Assembly: GCF_020524025.1 (NCBI RefSeq)
Contig: NZ_JAIVKN010000001.1
Location: forward strand, 186,001 to 250,000
Source: Halobacillus litoralis
Lineage (GTDB): Bacteria > Bacillota > Bacilli > Bacillales > Halobacillaceae
Direction: 5' to 3'
DNA: 64,000 nt
Part shown: one piece after another, positions 51,619 to 59,774 of the stretch
Layout: each line of letters starts with the position of its first letter
How positions within the stretch are numbered: the stretch's first letter is position 1
The notes under the pieces: generated by a model
Databases searched by the model: none
The model's input: the letters and a program-made list of their open reading frames with translations, nothing else
What the model was told of the DNA's origin: nothing
Made by a program: the position numbers and the translations under genes

Positions 51619-53574
51619 ATGAAGAGGAACACTTGGTTTGTCGGAGCATTGGTTTTTATACTTGCTGCCATAGGAATGCCGGTTTTACATTCTGCACAGG
51701 CAGCAGAAAAAAATGATATCGTCATTAATGAAATTGCCTGGATGGGCACAAATGTGAGTTATAACGATGAATGGGTGGAACTATACAATACGACAGATTC
51801 ATCTGTTTCTTTAGAAGGCTGGACGTTAAATGCAGCAGACGGTTCTCCTCAAATTACTTTATCTGGTGCGATTCCAGCAAATGGGTATTACTTGTTAGAA
51901 AGAACGAGTGATGCAACCGTACCTGAAGCTGAGGCAGACGTGATTTATTCTGGTTCTTTAAGTAATTCCGGAGAAACATTGGAATTAAATGATGGAACAC
52001 AAGTGATTGACAGCGTCGATGCCTGGTATGCAGGTGACAATAGTACAAAAGCAACAATGGAGCGTGAAGACCCTCAAGTGAGTGGTACGAGCAGCTCAAA
52101 TTGGACTACAGCTACAAATACATATTCAGAAGGTATAGGTACACCGAAAGCGGCAGAAACGGCCGCTGCAGGATGTCCAACGGAAGCTGAACAATTAAAT
52201 AACATAAGTGATGATCCAGGAAGCATTAACGTTTACTTTAATAAATGTGCGTATGATAATTATGCCTCAGCAGGCAACGAAGCGAATTATAACGTGAATC
52301 TAGAAGATCGCTTAATTCATCGCATCAATCAAGCCACAACGTCGATTGATCTTGCAACCTATGAAATCAATCTGCCGGAAGTCATTGATGCGCTGATGGT
52401 TAAAGCAGCCGAAGGGGTCGATGTCCGAGTAATAGCAGACGCTAAAGACGGCAGTGATCCGCACTATGCAGAACGCTATAAGACAATGCGTCTTTTTGTG
52501 GAAAAATTAGTACGTGGTCAAGATAACGTAATTGGAACGAATGATGATACGACAGTATTCTCTGATTCTATTATGTTAGCAGTCGAAGATGAAGCCCTTC
52601 GCCAGCAATATGGCCTTCCAACCTCAACGACTGGAATGAATGAAGTGACAGTCGAAGTAGGAAGCGGAACAGAGACAGGATACCTGCTTGCCGATGCTGA
52701 GCAGAAAAGTGCCGGAAGCTATTATTCCCCAGGTAATCAAATGCATAACAAATTCGCTGTCATTGATGGTAAATGGGTGTTTACAGGAAGTTGGAACTTT
52801 ACAGTTACGGGACTCTATGGTTCTGAAGAAAATAGGCAGAATGATGTCCTAGGAGGAAACACACAGCACGTAGTTGAATTGAATTCAAGCGACCTTGCCA
52901 GTGTTTTCAAGACAGAATTTAATGAAATGTGGGGAAGTAATGGGTTGAATCCAGACCCCCTTGCTTCTAACTATCATGGTCGTAAGATTGATAATACACC
53001 TCATACGGTTAATGTAGGTGGTAAAGAAGTGGAGGTTTATTTCTCAGCGGGGGATGACGCCGTCGGACAAATGACCTCTTTGGTAAAAAATGAAGCGGAC
53101 TACAGTAGTTACTTCTCTATTTTTGCCTGGAGTGATCAAGCCCTGGTAGATGAACTGAAATACAAGTGGGAAGGGTCTTACAATGACCTTGAGGGAAGCC
53201 TGACAGGATTTGACGTGCGTGGTGTTTTCGATCAAAGTTTTTGGAATCAGTGGTGGTCTGCATCCATAGAAATGACAGGCCGCACAGCAAGCCAAACGTC
53301 CACAAACAATCCAAACGTGAGGTGGAACAATGCGGCGCCTGTATATGAAGATCAAGAAGACCGGAAAATGCATGCCAAGACAATGTTAATTGATGCAACA
53401 CACCCAACAAGCGATCCAACCGCCATTATCGGTTCAACAAACTGGAGTACAAATGGAAATGACATCAATGATGAGAATATGCTGTTCATTCATGATGCCG
53501 GAGTAACGAATCAATTCTTACAGGAATTTTATGCTCGTTATGACGCAGCAGGCGGTCAAATTCCATCTCAATAA
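51619..53574 (+). CDS. Secreted LTD-phospholipase D-like nuclease/phosphodiesterase
   Basis: A 651-residue exported protein. Residues 1-28 are a signal peptide (cleavage after AQA). About 30-150 is a lamin-tail domain (DIVINEIAWMG, EWVELYNTT, GWTLNAADGS), found in secreted bacterial nucleases and adhesins. The rest is a pair of phospholipase-D domains with HKD motifs at H376-x-K378-x4-D383 and H585-x-K587-x4-D592, each followed by G-S-x-N (GSWNFT, GSTNWS). Both motifs are complete, so it should be an active extracellular phosphodiesterase on DNA or lipid head groups. The start follows CAGGGGGC. Monocistronic, with a terminator. Confidence 0.88.
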   Translation: MKRNTWFVGALVFILAAIGMPVLHSAQAAEKNDIVINEIAWMGTNVSYNDEWVELYNTTDSSVSLEGWTLNAADGSPQITLSGAIPANGYYLLERTSDATVPEAEADVIYSGSLSNSGETLELNDGTQVIDSVDAWYAGDNSTKATMEREDPQVSGTSSSNWTTATNTYSEGIGTPKAAETAAAGCPTEAEQLNNISDDPGSINVYFNKCAYDNYASAGNEANYNVNLEDRLIHRINQATTSIDLATYEINLPEVIDALMVKAAEGVDVRVIADAKDGSDPHYAERYKTMRLFVEKLVRGQDNVIGTNDDTTVFSDSIMLAVEDEALRQQYGLPTSTTGMNEVTVEVGSGTETGYLLADAEQKSAGSYYSPGNQMHNKFAVIDGKWVFTGSWNFTVTGLYGSEENRQNDVLGGNTQHVVELNSSDLASVFKTEFNEMWGSNGLNPDPLASNYHGRKIDNTPHTVNVGGKEVEVYFSAGDDAVGQMTSLVKNEADYSSYFSIFAWSDQALVDELKYKWEGSYNDLEGSLTGFDVRGVFDQSFWNQWWSASIEMTGRTASQTSTNNPNVRWNNAAPVYEDQEDRKMHAKTMLIDATHPTSDPTAIIGSTNWSTNGNDINDENMLFIHDAGVTNQFLQEFYARYDAAGGQIPSQ

Positions 53575-53587
53575 AATAGGTAATGAT

Positions 53588-53632
53588 AACGGGTTCCTTT
53601 CGTTTATAGACGAGAAAGGGACCTGTTTTTTT
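53588..53632 (+). terminator. Terminator of the LTD-PLD gene
   Basis: AACGGGTTCCTTTC pairs with GAGAAAGGGACCTGTT, followed by TTTTTT. Confidence 0.85.
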
Positions 53633-53664
53633 ATGATACAGTCTCAAAAGTTCCCACTGTATAT

Positions 53665-53700
53665 AAAAAAGACCTTTCCAGCTAAAGAGAGGTCTTTTCT
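53665..53700 (-). terminator. Terminator of the nuclease remnant
   Basis: AAAAGACCTTTC pairs with GAGAGGTCTTTT; the A-run gives a U-tract leftward, just beyond the stop of the minus-strand gene. Confidence 0.75.
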
Positions 53701-53704
53701 ACAT

Positions 53705-54262
53705 TTACAGGCTTTCACAAACCAGTCCATCCTTGTCATTTCCATCTAAGCGGTGCGGGTCTGACGCAGGACCGCCGGCAGCTTCATAGAATGCCTGGGC
53801 TGATTCCTGAGTAGAAAAATCACTGCAGTCGCGGTCAGGACCCTCTGGATCGTAGGGCAGTCCGGAGGTATTGGGAGAATCCGGTGTTTCTGGCTCTGAT
53901 GTTTCCTGTTCCTTTGATCGAAACCCATTGTCAGTCACATATCCGTCGATGCTCCATATTCCTTTTTGCTGACGTTTGGCCCGGTTTTCAGCTGTCTTCA
54001 TATCTTCTGCATGAGTGTAGGGGGGATGATAGACATAAGCATAACGCGCAAGCCCTTTTTCGATCAGTTCCTGATTATAAATTTCCCCATCCAGCCAAAT
54101 ATAAGCAAGCAGCCGGTCATACCGATCACGTTTAGGCCCATCATATTCAATTCTCACTCTTTCTCCTGAAAGGGTTTCTTTGGCGTAAGCACTTGCTTCC
54201 CGACCAAATGGCTGCACTGGTTTATCAGGGTGTACAGTCTCAGGTGTGTCGACCAGCAGTAA
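53705..54262 (-). pseudogene. 5'-truncated thermonuclease with C-terminal Excalibur domain
   Basis: The frame reads LLLVDTPETVHPDKP from 54262 and then a staphylococcal-nuclease fold: FGREASAYAKE, DRYDRLLAYIWLDG with the second catalytic arginine, and YVYHPPYTHAEDMK. After a linker comes an Excalibur domain with DCSDF and DGNDKDGLVCE. The usual start is missing: there is no signal peptide, no VDGDT strand and no first catalytic arginine before LLLVDTPE. The frame is closed by a stop 36 bases further upstream, and the only in-frame start (GTG 54217) lies inside the nuclease fold. I therefore call it a remnant; a short expressed product of 170 residues cannot be excluded. Confidence 0.75.
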
Positions 54263-54373
54263 TCCATATAAAGAAAAATGCCAACAGGGGCAGAGTGTTG
54301 ATCAATAACCGTTGACAAACACTGTGAATTTTCGAGAAACTAGAAGCAATCAGATTAATAGGGAGAGATACAT

Positions 54374-54613
54374 ATGGCATTTGTCATTACACAACCATGT
54401 GAAGGGGAACAAGCAGGCGAATGTGTAACTGTCTGTCCAGTCGATTGTATTGAAAAAGGGGAAGACCAGTATTATATCAATCCTGATCTATGTATAGATT
54501 GTGGGGCTTGTGTTTCCGTTTGTCCTGTAGATGCAATTGTTGAAGAATACGAGTTGAGACCAGAGGAAGAACCGTATTTGGAGAAAGCTGAAAAGTTTTT
54601 TGGGAATATATAA
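54374..54613 (+). CDS. fdxA: 7Fe-type ferredoxin
   Basis: A 79-residue electron carrier. The cysteine pattern C9-x7-C17-x3-C21-P and C40-x2-C43-x2-C46-x3-C50-P is that of Azotobacter FdI-type seven-iron ferredoxins: C9, C17 and C50 for a 3Fe-4S cluster, and C21, C40, C43 and C46 for a 4Fe-4S cluster, with C25 as the free cysteine. The ATG follows GGGAGAG. A TTGACA at 54312 may be its -35. It is monocistronic with a terminator; the redox partner is unknown. Confidence 0.92.
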   Translation: MAFVITQPCEGEQAGECVTVCPVDCIEKGEDQYYINPDLCIDCGACVSVCPVDAIVEEYELRPEEEPYLEKAEKFFGNI

Positions 54614-54643
54614 AAAAGACTGCCGACAGGGCAGTCTTTTTGT
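54611..54643 (+). terminator. Ferredoxin gene terminator
   Basis: AAAAAGACTGCC and GGGCAGTCTTTTT form the stem around GACA, starting at the stop codon. Confidence 0.9.
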
Positions 54644-54766
54644 TTGGGTTCATTCATAAAAATACTAGATTTTAAACCTCTTTTTTAAGAAGTACATTTA
54701 GGAAAGAGGAAATAAGGGTATAGGTCTAGAAAGGTATTATTATCATTTATTTCAGGAGTTGATTAG

Positions 54767-54955
54767 ATGCTGAAGTCACCCTATCCACCCGAAGAATCCT
54801 TTACAGACAGATACGTGCTCATTGAGGAATTATTAAGGGATTTTGGGTACACCGAAGATCTTCTTGGGAAGAAGACCGATGAAATGACACTGCCAGAGTT
54901 GCAGCAAATCTACATCAACTTGGAGTACCAAAAGAAAAGAACAGGAGAAGGATAA
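54767..54955 (+). CDS. Small acidic protein, 62 residues, unknown
   Basis: Reads MLKSPYPPEESFTDRYVLIE, then a helix-rich body (ELLRDFGYTEDLLGKKTDEM, LPELQQIYINLEYQKKR). It is soluble with no cysteine. CAGGAG lies 8 bases before ATG 54767 and a private terminator follows, so it is probably expressed. I recognise no family. Confidence 0.65.
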   Translation: MLKSPYPPEESFTDRYVLIEELLRDFGYTEDLLGKKTDEMTLPELQQIYINLEYQKKRTGEG

Positions 54956-54958
54956 TAC

Positions 54959-54988
54959 AAAAGCCGGAGTATGAACTCCGGCTTTTGA
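54959..54988 (+). terminator. Terminator of the 62-residue gene
   Basis: AAAAGCCGGAGT and ACTCCGGCTTTT form a perfect 12-bp stem around ATGA. Confidence 0.9.
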
Positions 54989-55371
54989 TATGGAGAGACC
55001 GGTGAGCGGCGATGATTAAGCGTGATGTGTTACCGGCGATCTCTATAAAGAGTATAGTCATTATATAGAAATAATAAACAAAAAACCAGAGCTCTTTTAT
55101 CGCTCTGGTTTAATAGAAAAAGTATAACAAATAAAAGCTTCCTTTTTTTGCTATACTTCCTCAAATGCTTAACCATTCCTATTCTGGAAAAACAATGTTC
55201 CGGCAGGATTTTTCTACATCAGGCTCAATGAATAATGAACCAGAAGGTGGTGAATACCTCTGGTTCTTTTTCTTTGATTATTTTTGATTACTCAAACATC
55301 CATTGTCTGGCGTCTGATGATCGATGGACCACTTCAAAACGGGTAGCAGCGGTCCAATCGAACAAATCAAA
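54989..55371. other. Gene-less stretch with several hairpins
   Basis: No convincing gene. It holds an AGAGACCGGT/ACCGGCGATCTCT pairing (54993-55045) and a compact hairpin ACCAGAGC/GCTCTGGT with an A-run before and TTT after (55081-55112). There is also an AGTATA...TATACT pairing around an A- and T-rich block (55120-55158), and a terminator-like GAACCAGAAGGT/ACCTCTGGTTC with TTTTTCTTT (55237-55272). The last is oriented rightward although no rightward gene precedes it. Confidence 0.5.
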
Positions 55372-55497
55372 TTAGCTATAGAAAGAAGCTCCTACAATAA
55401 TCAAAAGGATGAACAAAACAACGATTAGTACGAAAGTGCTTCCTCCGTAGTAACCGCCATAACCGCCGCCGTAACCGCAGCCACCATACCAGCCCAT
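55372..55497 (-). CDS. YjcZ-type tiny membrane protein
   Basis: A 41-residue open frame on the minus strand. It begins MGWYGGCGYGGGYGGYYGGS, then TFVLIVVLFILLIIVGASF, and ends YS. The Gly/Tyr-rich N-terminus followed by this near-invariant hydrophobic segment is the hallmark of the YjcZ/YhgA-like tiny transmembrane family of Bacillaceae, often annotated as sporulation protein YjcZ. AAAGGTGGTGA lies 6 bases before the ATG. Function unknown; products of this family are typically under 60 residues and occur in several copies. Confidence 0.88.
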   Translation of the reverse strand: MGWYGGCGYGGGYGGYYGGSTFVLIVVLFILLIIVGASFYS

Positions 55498-55605
55498 GTC
55501 TTTCACCACCTTTATTTATGCTATATGACAAAATATGTCGGTGGAGTGAATAGTGGAAGGGCGAATGACTAGTTACCCAAAAAGAACGTGTCTCTTTCCT
55601 TAAAA

Positions 55606-56829
55606 TCAGGAGGTTGCTTTCTCATTGCGCTCATTTAATTCCGCAGGACGCAGCCAACGAACCTTTTCCTGGTTTGTCCGGTACCCATCCAATGTATCTT
55701 TCATTTCTGTAAGATGCTGTGTCATTGTCATTGCTGTCATGTCAAGCTCCATCATTGTTGCCTGCTGTTCCATAATTTTCTCTGACGACCCTTCAGTTTT
55801 CAAAGATAATCCATGTGTCATTTCCTTCAGTTCCTGGAACGTATTTTGAAAATGATGTTTCTCTTCAATCACTTTCTCTGAATGCGAACGGACCTCAACA
55901 GTATCCTCGTGCATAGATAAAATGTTTGTCAGCACTTCGTCAAAAATATTTGTCATCTCATCTGCTTTTACTCTTCCTTCATTCAGGTAACGAGTCTCAT
56001 CTGCAAATGATTGCTTTTGATGTTCTATGCTGTTGTTTGCTTGATTAATCACAGATTCTATTTTACCGGCACTTTCTTTAACTTGTTCAGAAAGTTTGCG
56101 GATTTCATCAGCAACTACGCCGAATCCCCTGCCATGCTGCCCGGCCCGTGCAGCTTCAATCGACGCATTTAACGCGAGAAGGTTGGTCTGATTGGAGATG
56201 TATTCGATAGACTTTAAAGCCTCTGTAACTTTTTCCATCTGTGTCAGAAGTTTTTCATTGAATTTTCCAAATTGCTCCGTAGCAGAAATGATTTCTGAAA
56301 AAACTTGATTGAAGGCATCGACTTCCTGCTTTCCCTTTATAGAAAGGCTTTGGACATGTGTGGATTTATGATTCGTCGTATCGATCATTTCTCCAAGGGA
56401 TTCAATCATTTGATCGATCGTTGTCATCTGTTCATTAAAACGGGTAAGCAGGGTTTGCTCGGTTTGAATATCTTCCACCATCTCAGCCAGTTGAGAATTA
56501 ACGAGTTCTGATGTGTGTGATGATTGTTGATTCATCGTATTCAGGTGCTCGTGATGTGCCTCTACGTGGCGGAGTTCTTCTAAAACTTTGGTAATAGCCT
56601 GTGTATCCAAAGATTCATCAGTTTCTTCCTTAACATCTTGCTCCGTGGTTGTTTTGTTTGTTTTTTTCTTGAAGTAAGCTCCCGCGGTCATGAAAATTCC
56701 TGTTAATAACAGAAAGCCTATCCAACTGAACTCAGGATCAGTTAAGAAGGGGAGGAGGTAGGATAAAGCTCCATATAAGAGGATGAAGCCCGCAGCAAAA
56801 AAGTTCATATTTTTTCTAAGTAAGTTCAT
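55606..56829 (-). CDS. Methyl-accepting chemotaxis-type signalling protein
   Basis: A 407-residue chemoreceptor-like protein. Two membrane helices (about 9-27 and 36-52) are joined by a short loop with no periplasmic sensor domain. A coiled-coil adaptor segment follows, then the MCP signalling domain (about 150-390). The hairpin tip is [20 protein letters not shown], then [20 protein letters not shown], near 206-245. It must sense something at the membrane, in the cytoplasm or through a partner. The start overlaps by 4 bases the stop of a RibU-like transporter gene, which makes that protein the obvious candidate partner; this is inference. Confidence 0.88.
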   Translation of the reverse strand: MNLLRKNMNFFAAGFILLYGALSYLLPFLTDPEFSWIGFLLLTGIFMTAGAYFKKKTNKTTTEQDVKEETDESLDTQAITKVLEELRHVEAHHEHLNTMNQQSSHTSELVNSQLAEMVEDIQTEQTLLTRFNEQMTTIDQMIESLGEMIDTTNHKSTHVQSLSIKGKQEVDAFNQVFSEIISATEQFGKFNEKLLTQMEKVTEALKSIEYISNQTNLLALNASIEAARAGQHGRGFGVVADEIRKLSEQVKESAGKIESVINQANNSIEHQKQSFADETRYLNEGRVKADEMTNIFDEVLTNILSMHEDTVEVRSHSEKVIEEKHHFQNTFQELKEMTHGLSLKTEGSSEKIMEQQATMMELDMTAMTMTQHLTEMKDTLDGYRTNQEKVRWLRPAELNERNEKATS

Positions 56830-57434
56830 ATAAAGGCTCTCTTTCTATTAACATTGAGGACATTATTTAACCGTAAGGAAAATGGAACACCGATTAAATA
56901 CACCATGGAAACTTTAATTAAATTAAAAGGGACAATAACATAAAGGACAGCTGTCTTAAAATCTGTAGCTAAAGGATTGAAAGCAGTGAAACCTTCAATA
57001 TATTGTGCTTCACTGATTCCTAACAGACCCATAATGGAAGGAAGAATAAAATAGAAGTTCAACAGATACATAGCCGTCAGGAAAATCATAATGGAAATCG
57101 TATAGCTCACAGTGTTGAGCCTTTTTTGTATGTAGTAGATGGTTCCAATGAGGCCGACCATTAATGACCCAGACAGGAAGTTGGCAATCTGTCCCACGGG
57201 GAGTCCAACATAACTGCCATGAGAGACGTAATCTACAATGTTCTTTAAGAACTGAATCAATATGCCGGCGAGAGGTCCCATAGTAAGAGCCCCTACTAAA
57301 GCGGGAATATCACTTAAATCCAGTGTTAAAAATAAAGGGAAGAACGGGACGGGGAACTTAAAATAATACAATATGATGCTGCAGGCCGAGAGTATACCAA
57401 TTGTTGTCATCGTCCTCAAGGGGATTCGTTTCAT
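56826..57434 (-). CDS. ECF-transporter S component, RibU-like
   Basis: A 202-residue substrate-binding membrane subunit of an energy-coupling-factor vitamin transporter. Six hydrophobic segments are visible; the motifs [20 protein letters not shown] (about 31-50), [18 protein letters not shown] and [19 protein letters not shown] are those of RibU. Riboflavin is the likely substrate, but no FMN riboswitch precedes the gene. ATG 57434 follows AAAAGGAGAAAG; the longer open frame upstream is non-coding leader. It overlaps the chemoreceptor-like gene by ATGA. The energising EcfA/EcfT genes are not in the window. Confidence 0.82.
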   Translation of the reverse strand: MKRIPLRTMTTIGILSACSIILYYFKFPVPFFPLFLTLDLSDIPALVGALTMGPLAGILIQFLKNIVDYVSHGSYVGLPVGQIANFLSGSLMVGLIGTIYYIQKRLNTVSYTISIMIFLTAMYLLNFYFILPSIMGLLGISEAQYIEGFTAFNPLATDFKTAVLYVIVPFNLIKVSMVYLIGVPFSLRLNNVLNVNRKRAFI

Positions 57435-57551
57435 GCATCTTTCTCCTTTTCTTATGTCTATATATTTTATAGGAAAATGATCTTTTCTATGGTTCGACAA
57501 CCAAATAATCCAATAATTTAGTGGATGTCTAATAGATTTCAAAACACAAAC

Positions 57552-57659
57552 AGGGGGACAATATCTGGAATGCTCATGTCTAAGCTGCAGCTTCCAGCAC
57601 CGGGCACAATCCATCTCCTCTCAATAGTGGAGATCCAGTCTATCCCCCTCGTAGTAATA
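57552..57659 (-). ncRNA. Candidate structured leader RNA (three-way junction) of the RibU-like gene
   Basis: On the minus strand, P1 is AGGGGGA with TCCCCCT (ends 57659 and 57552). Inside are P2, ATCTCC with GGAGAT around a 10-base loop, and P3, CTGGAAGCT with AGC-A-TTCCAG (9 bp, one bulge). It lies in a long leader between a TATAAT at 57733-57728 and the ATG at 57434. I compared it by eye with FMN, THF, TPP, preQ1, SAM, purine, glycine, lysine and ZTP aptamers and saw none of their cores. No folding program was run. Confidence 0.5.
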
Positions 57660-57727
57660 TCAAACGATTCATGTAAGAGAGTAATAGACTTAGAAAGAGG
57701 TTTTACCAGAAAGAAAGATTCATTTTC

Positions 57728-57754
57728 ATTATACTCATTCCTCTTCTTGAACAA
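57728..57754 (-). promoter_or_regulatory. Promoter candidate for the RibU-like/MCP operon
   Basis: On the minus strand a perfect TATAAT (57733-57728) is preceded at 15 bases by TTGTTC. It would start a leader of about 285 bases. The -35 is weak. Confidence 0.45.
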
Positions 57755-57792
57755 CTCATACTCAAAGTAAACGACTCAATGGTCAAGAGGTT

Positions 57793-58344
57793 TTACGTCA
57801 GGCTCGCAATTGAGCTGGTATGTGGTTTTAACAACTGTACAGCCTGATCCACAATTTTAGGGTTTGACGTTTTTGCACCTTTGAACTTTCGATTTTCTTC
57901 AACTTCGTGGATGCCGAACCCCTCCATGTCATAAGCCACCATCATCGACTTGAAATTAGGTGCATCGACAACCAGGAACCATTCACGTACGAGACTGCTC
58001 TTTGGTGGGAGGGCGATGTAATTAATTCCGTCGTTTTCATCCATCTGTGTATCGGCTTCTCCGAAGATATGTACATCTGAGTATTCTGTCATGGCCTGAA
58101 AGCGGTCAATGACGTTTTTAGATCGGGAAAGTTTTTGGAAACCTGCATACACTTGTCCCTGTAATTTTTTCATTAGAACCATATTCTCCATCATTAAACA
58201 CATATACTCCAACTGGGGAACTTTACTTTCAAATTTCATTGAACTTTGCTGCAGCTGAGAAAGCCCGGCCTTACTCAGATCGTTTGTTTCAGCTTCAACA
58301 GAACCAAAGCATTCATGGAACAATGATATTTCTTCAATTTTCAT
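57793..58344 (-). CDS. Stand-alone DICT sensory domain protein
   Basis: A 183-residue protein whose core (about 60-150) matches the DICT domain, first described in diguanylate cyclases and two-component systems: FQKLSRSKNVIDRFQAMTE, YSDVHIFGEAD, LPPKSSLVREWFLVVDAP and MMVAYDMEGFG. The N-terminal 60 residues are helical with several methionines. There is no output domain, so it may act through a partner. ATG 58344 follows TAGGAGGCAG. It is upstream of the RibU-like/MCP genes on the same strand but separated by their own promoter. Confidence 0.8.
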   Translation of the reverse strand: MKIEEISLFHECFGSVEAETNDLSKAGLSQLQQSSMKFESKVPQLEYMCLMMENMVLMKKLQGQVYAGFQKLSRSKNVIDRFQAMTEYSDVHIFGEADTQMDENDGINYIALPPKSSLVREWFLVVDAPNFKSMMVAYDMEGFGIHEVEENRKFKGAKTSNPKIVDQAVQLLKPHTSSIASLT

Positions 58345-58632
58345 GTTTTCTGCCTCCTAAAAATTTTTATGCTTTAAGTGAGTATAAAGATTCAATTTGG
58401 GTGTTTGACTGAATCTTTTGATGTAGGATTAAATACCCTCTTTCCATTATAGCAAACATCCTTATTATAGTTTTTCTTTTCTGAATTTTTCGGTTGATTT
58501 TCTTATGAATTGAGATAAAAAAGAAAAAAAGAAAGTTGTGGAAGAGCTACTGAAGCCAATCACATCAAAGGTGTAAGCGCTTCATCTTTATTTTTAATAA
58601 TTGCATTGTTCAGAAAATTTAATTAAAACCTG

Positions 58633-58661
58633 TTGACCTTCTCCTGAAATCCGTTTAAAGT
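58633..58661 (+). promoter_or_regulatory. Promoter of the ilvE leader
   Basis: TTGACC (58633-58638), 17 bases, TAAAGT (58656-58661). The coding start is 169 bases downstream, which leaves a long leader. Confidence 0.65.
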
Positions 58662-58674
58662 AGTCCTCAATCAA

Positions 58675-58772
58675 CCACATCGACCGCAGCAAATCGATCG
58701 GTTGGTTCATGTGGAAAGCCCTGACTTGGACCCTGAAAAATAAAACATATTTTTACAAAGGGTCCGATTTTT
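58675..58772 (+). ncRNA. ilvE leader with hairpin and intrinsic terminator
   Basis: CCACAT...ACCG (58675-58686) pairs with CGGT...ATGTGG (58699-58714). It is followed by GGACCCT-n-AAAAAT pairing with ATTTTT-n-AGGGTCC (58728-58765) and then GATTTTTC. The second hairpin is a terminator placed between promoter and gene, so expression must need read-through. There is no T-box sequence in this leader. Confidence 0.6.
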
Positions 58773-58829
58773 CTTTAACATTCTTTAATCAATTTAAACA
58801 TTAAACTATAAAAGAAAGGAGTGCTGAGA

Positions 58830-59732
58830 ATGAGCAGCCAATGGATTTATATGAGCGGCGAATATGTAAGGAAAGAAGAGGCCGTCGTATCCGTCTATGA
58901 CCATGGTTTTTTATATGGAGATGGGGTGTTCGAAGGAATTCGTGTTTATGATGGAAACATCTTCAAACTCGATGACCATCTGGACCGCCTTTATGATTCT
59001 GCAAAATCTATCATGCTTCAAATTCCATATGAAAAGGAGGAGCTTGAGGAGATTATTGCTGAAACGGTTCGCAAAAACCAATTGGAGACGGCTTATATTC
59101 GCGTCGTTGTATCCCGCGGAGCTGGAAACCTTGGACTTGATCCAGCAACCTGCGCGGAGCCCAGACTGGTTGTCATTGCTGAAGCACTCGCTTTGTTTCC
59201 GAAAGAATTATATGAACGAGGCGTCCGGTTAGCTTCTGTGTCCTACCGCAGAAACCGCCCGGATGTATTACCTCCACAAGTGAAATCATTGAACTACCTG
59301 AATAATATTCTTGTCAAAATGGAAGCCAATCAAAAGGGCGTGGATGAAGCGCTGATGCTGAACGACCAGGGGTATGTAACGGAAGGATCAGCAGATAACA
59401 TTTTTATTGTTAAAAAAGGCACGATTTATACGCCTCCTACTTATTTAGGAGCCCTTGAAGGAATCACTAGAAATGCAATTATGGATCTGGCTGAAGAGAA
59501 AGGTTACAAAGTTAAGGAACAGCCATTTACACGTCATGATGTATATGTAGCTGATGAGGTGTTCTTAACAGGTACCGCCGCTGAAGTCATTGCTGTAGTT
59601 GAAGTGGACCAGAGAGAGGTTGGAGATGGAAAACCAGGTGTAATTACCAATCATCTGCTTTCAGAGTTCAGAAAGATCACGACAACAGACGGTTACAAAG
59701 TGTACAGCAAAGACCAGGCGCACGTAAGCTGA
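58830..59732 (+). CDS. ilvE: Branched-chain amino-acid aminotransferase
   Basis: PLP class IV enzyme that makes valine, leucine and isoleucine from their keto acids. The 300-residue protein has the fold-type IV markers: F-L-Y-G-D-G-V-F-E-G-I-R near 27-38, the cofactor lysine K152 in PQVKSLNYLNN, TEGSADNIF and the FLTGTAAEV loop. ATG 58830 is 9 bases after AAAGGAG; a GTG 9 bases earlier overlaps it. It precedes the ilvB operon but is separated from it by a T-box terminator leader. A D-amino-acid transaminase is unlikely given the neighbours. Confidence 0.92.
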   Translation: MSSQWIYMSGEYVRKEEAVVSVYDHGFLYGDGVFEGIRVYDGNIFKLDDHLDRLYDSAKSIMLQIPYEKEELEEIIAETVRKNQLETAYIRVVVSRGAGNLGLDPATCAEPRLVVIAEALALFPKELYERGVRLASVSYRRNRPDVLPPQVKSLNYLNNILVKMEANQKGVDEALMLNDQGYVTEGSADNIFIVKKGTIYTPPTYLGALEGITRNAIMDLAEEKGYKVKEQPFTRHDVYVADEVFLTGTAAEVIAVVEVDQREVGDGKPGVITNHLLSEFRKITTTDGYKVYSKDQAHVS

Positions 59733-59774
59733 CGCTAAATGATATTTGACAATTAAATCCTTTTAAACACGAAG

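Noticed and set aside
55012-55068. 18-codon frame followed by a hairpin
   Set aside because: The binding site is weak and the frame lies over an inverted repeat; not enough to call a gene.
57435-57792. FMN riboswitch upstream of the RibU-like gene
   Set aside because: None of the conserved RFN blocks is present; the region holds a different structure.
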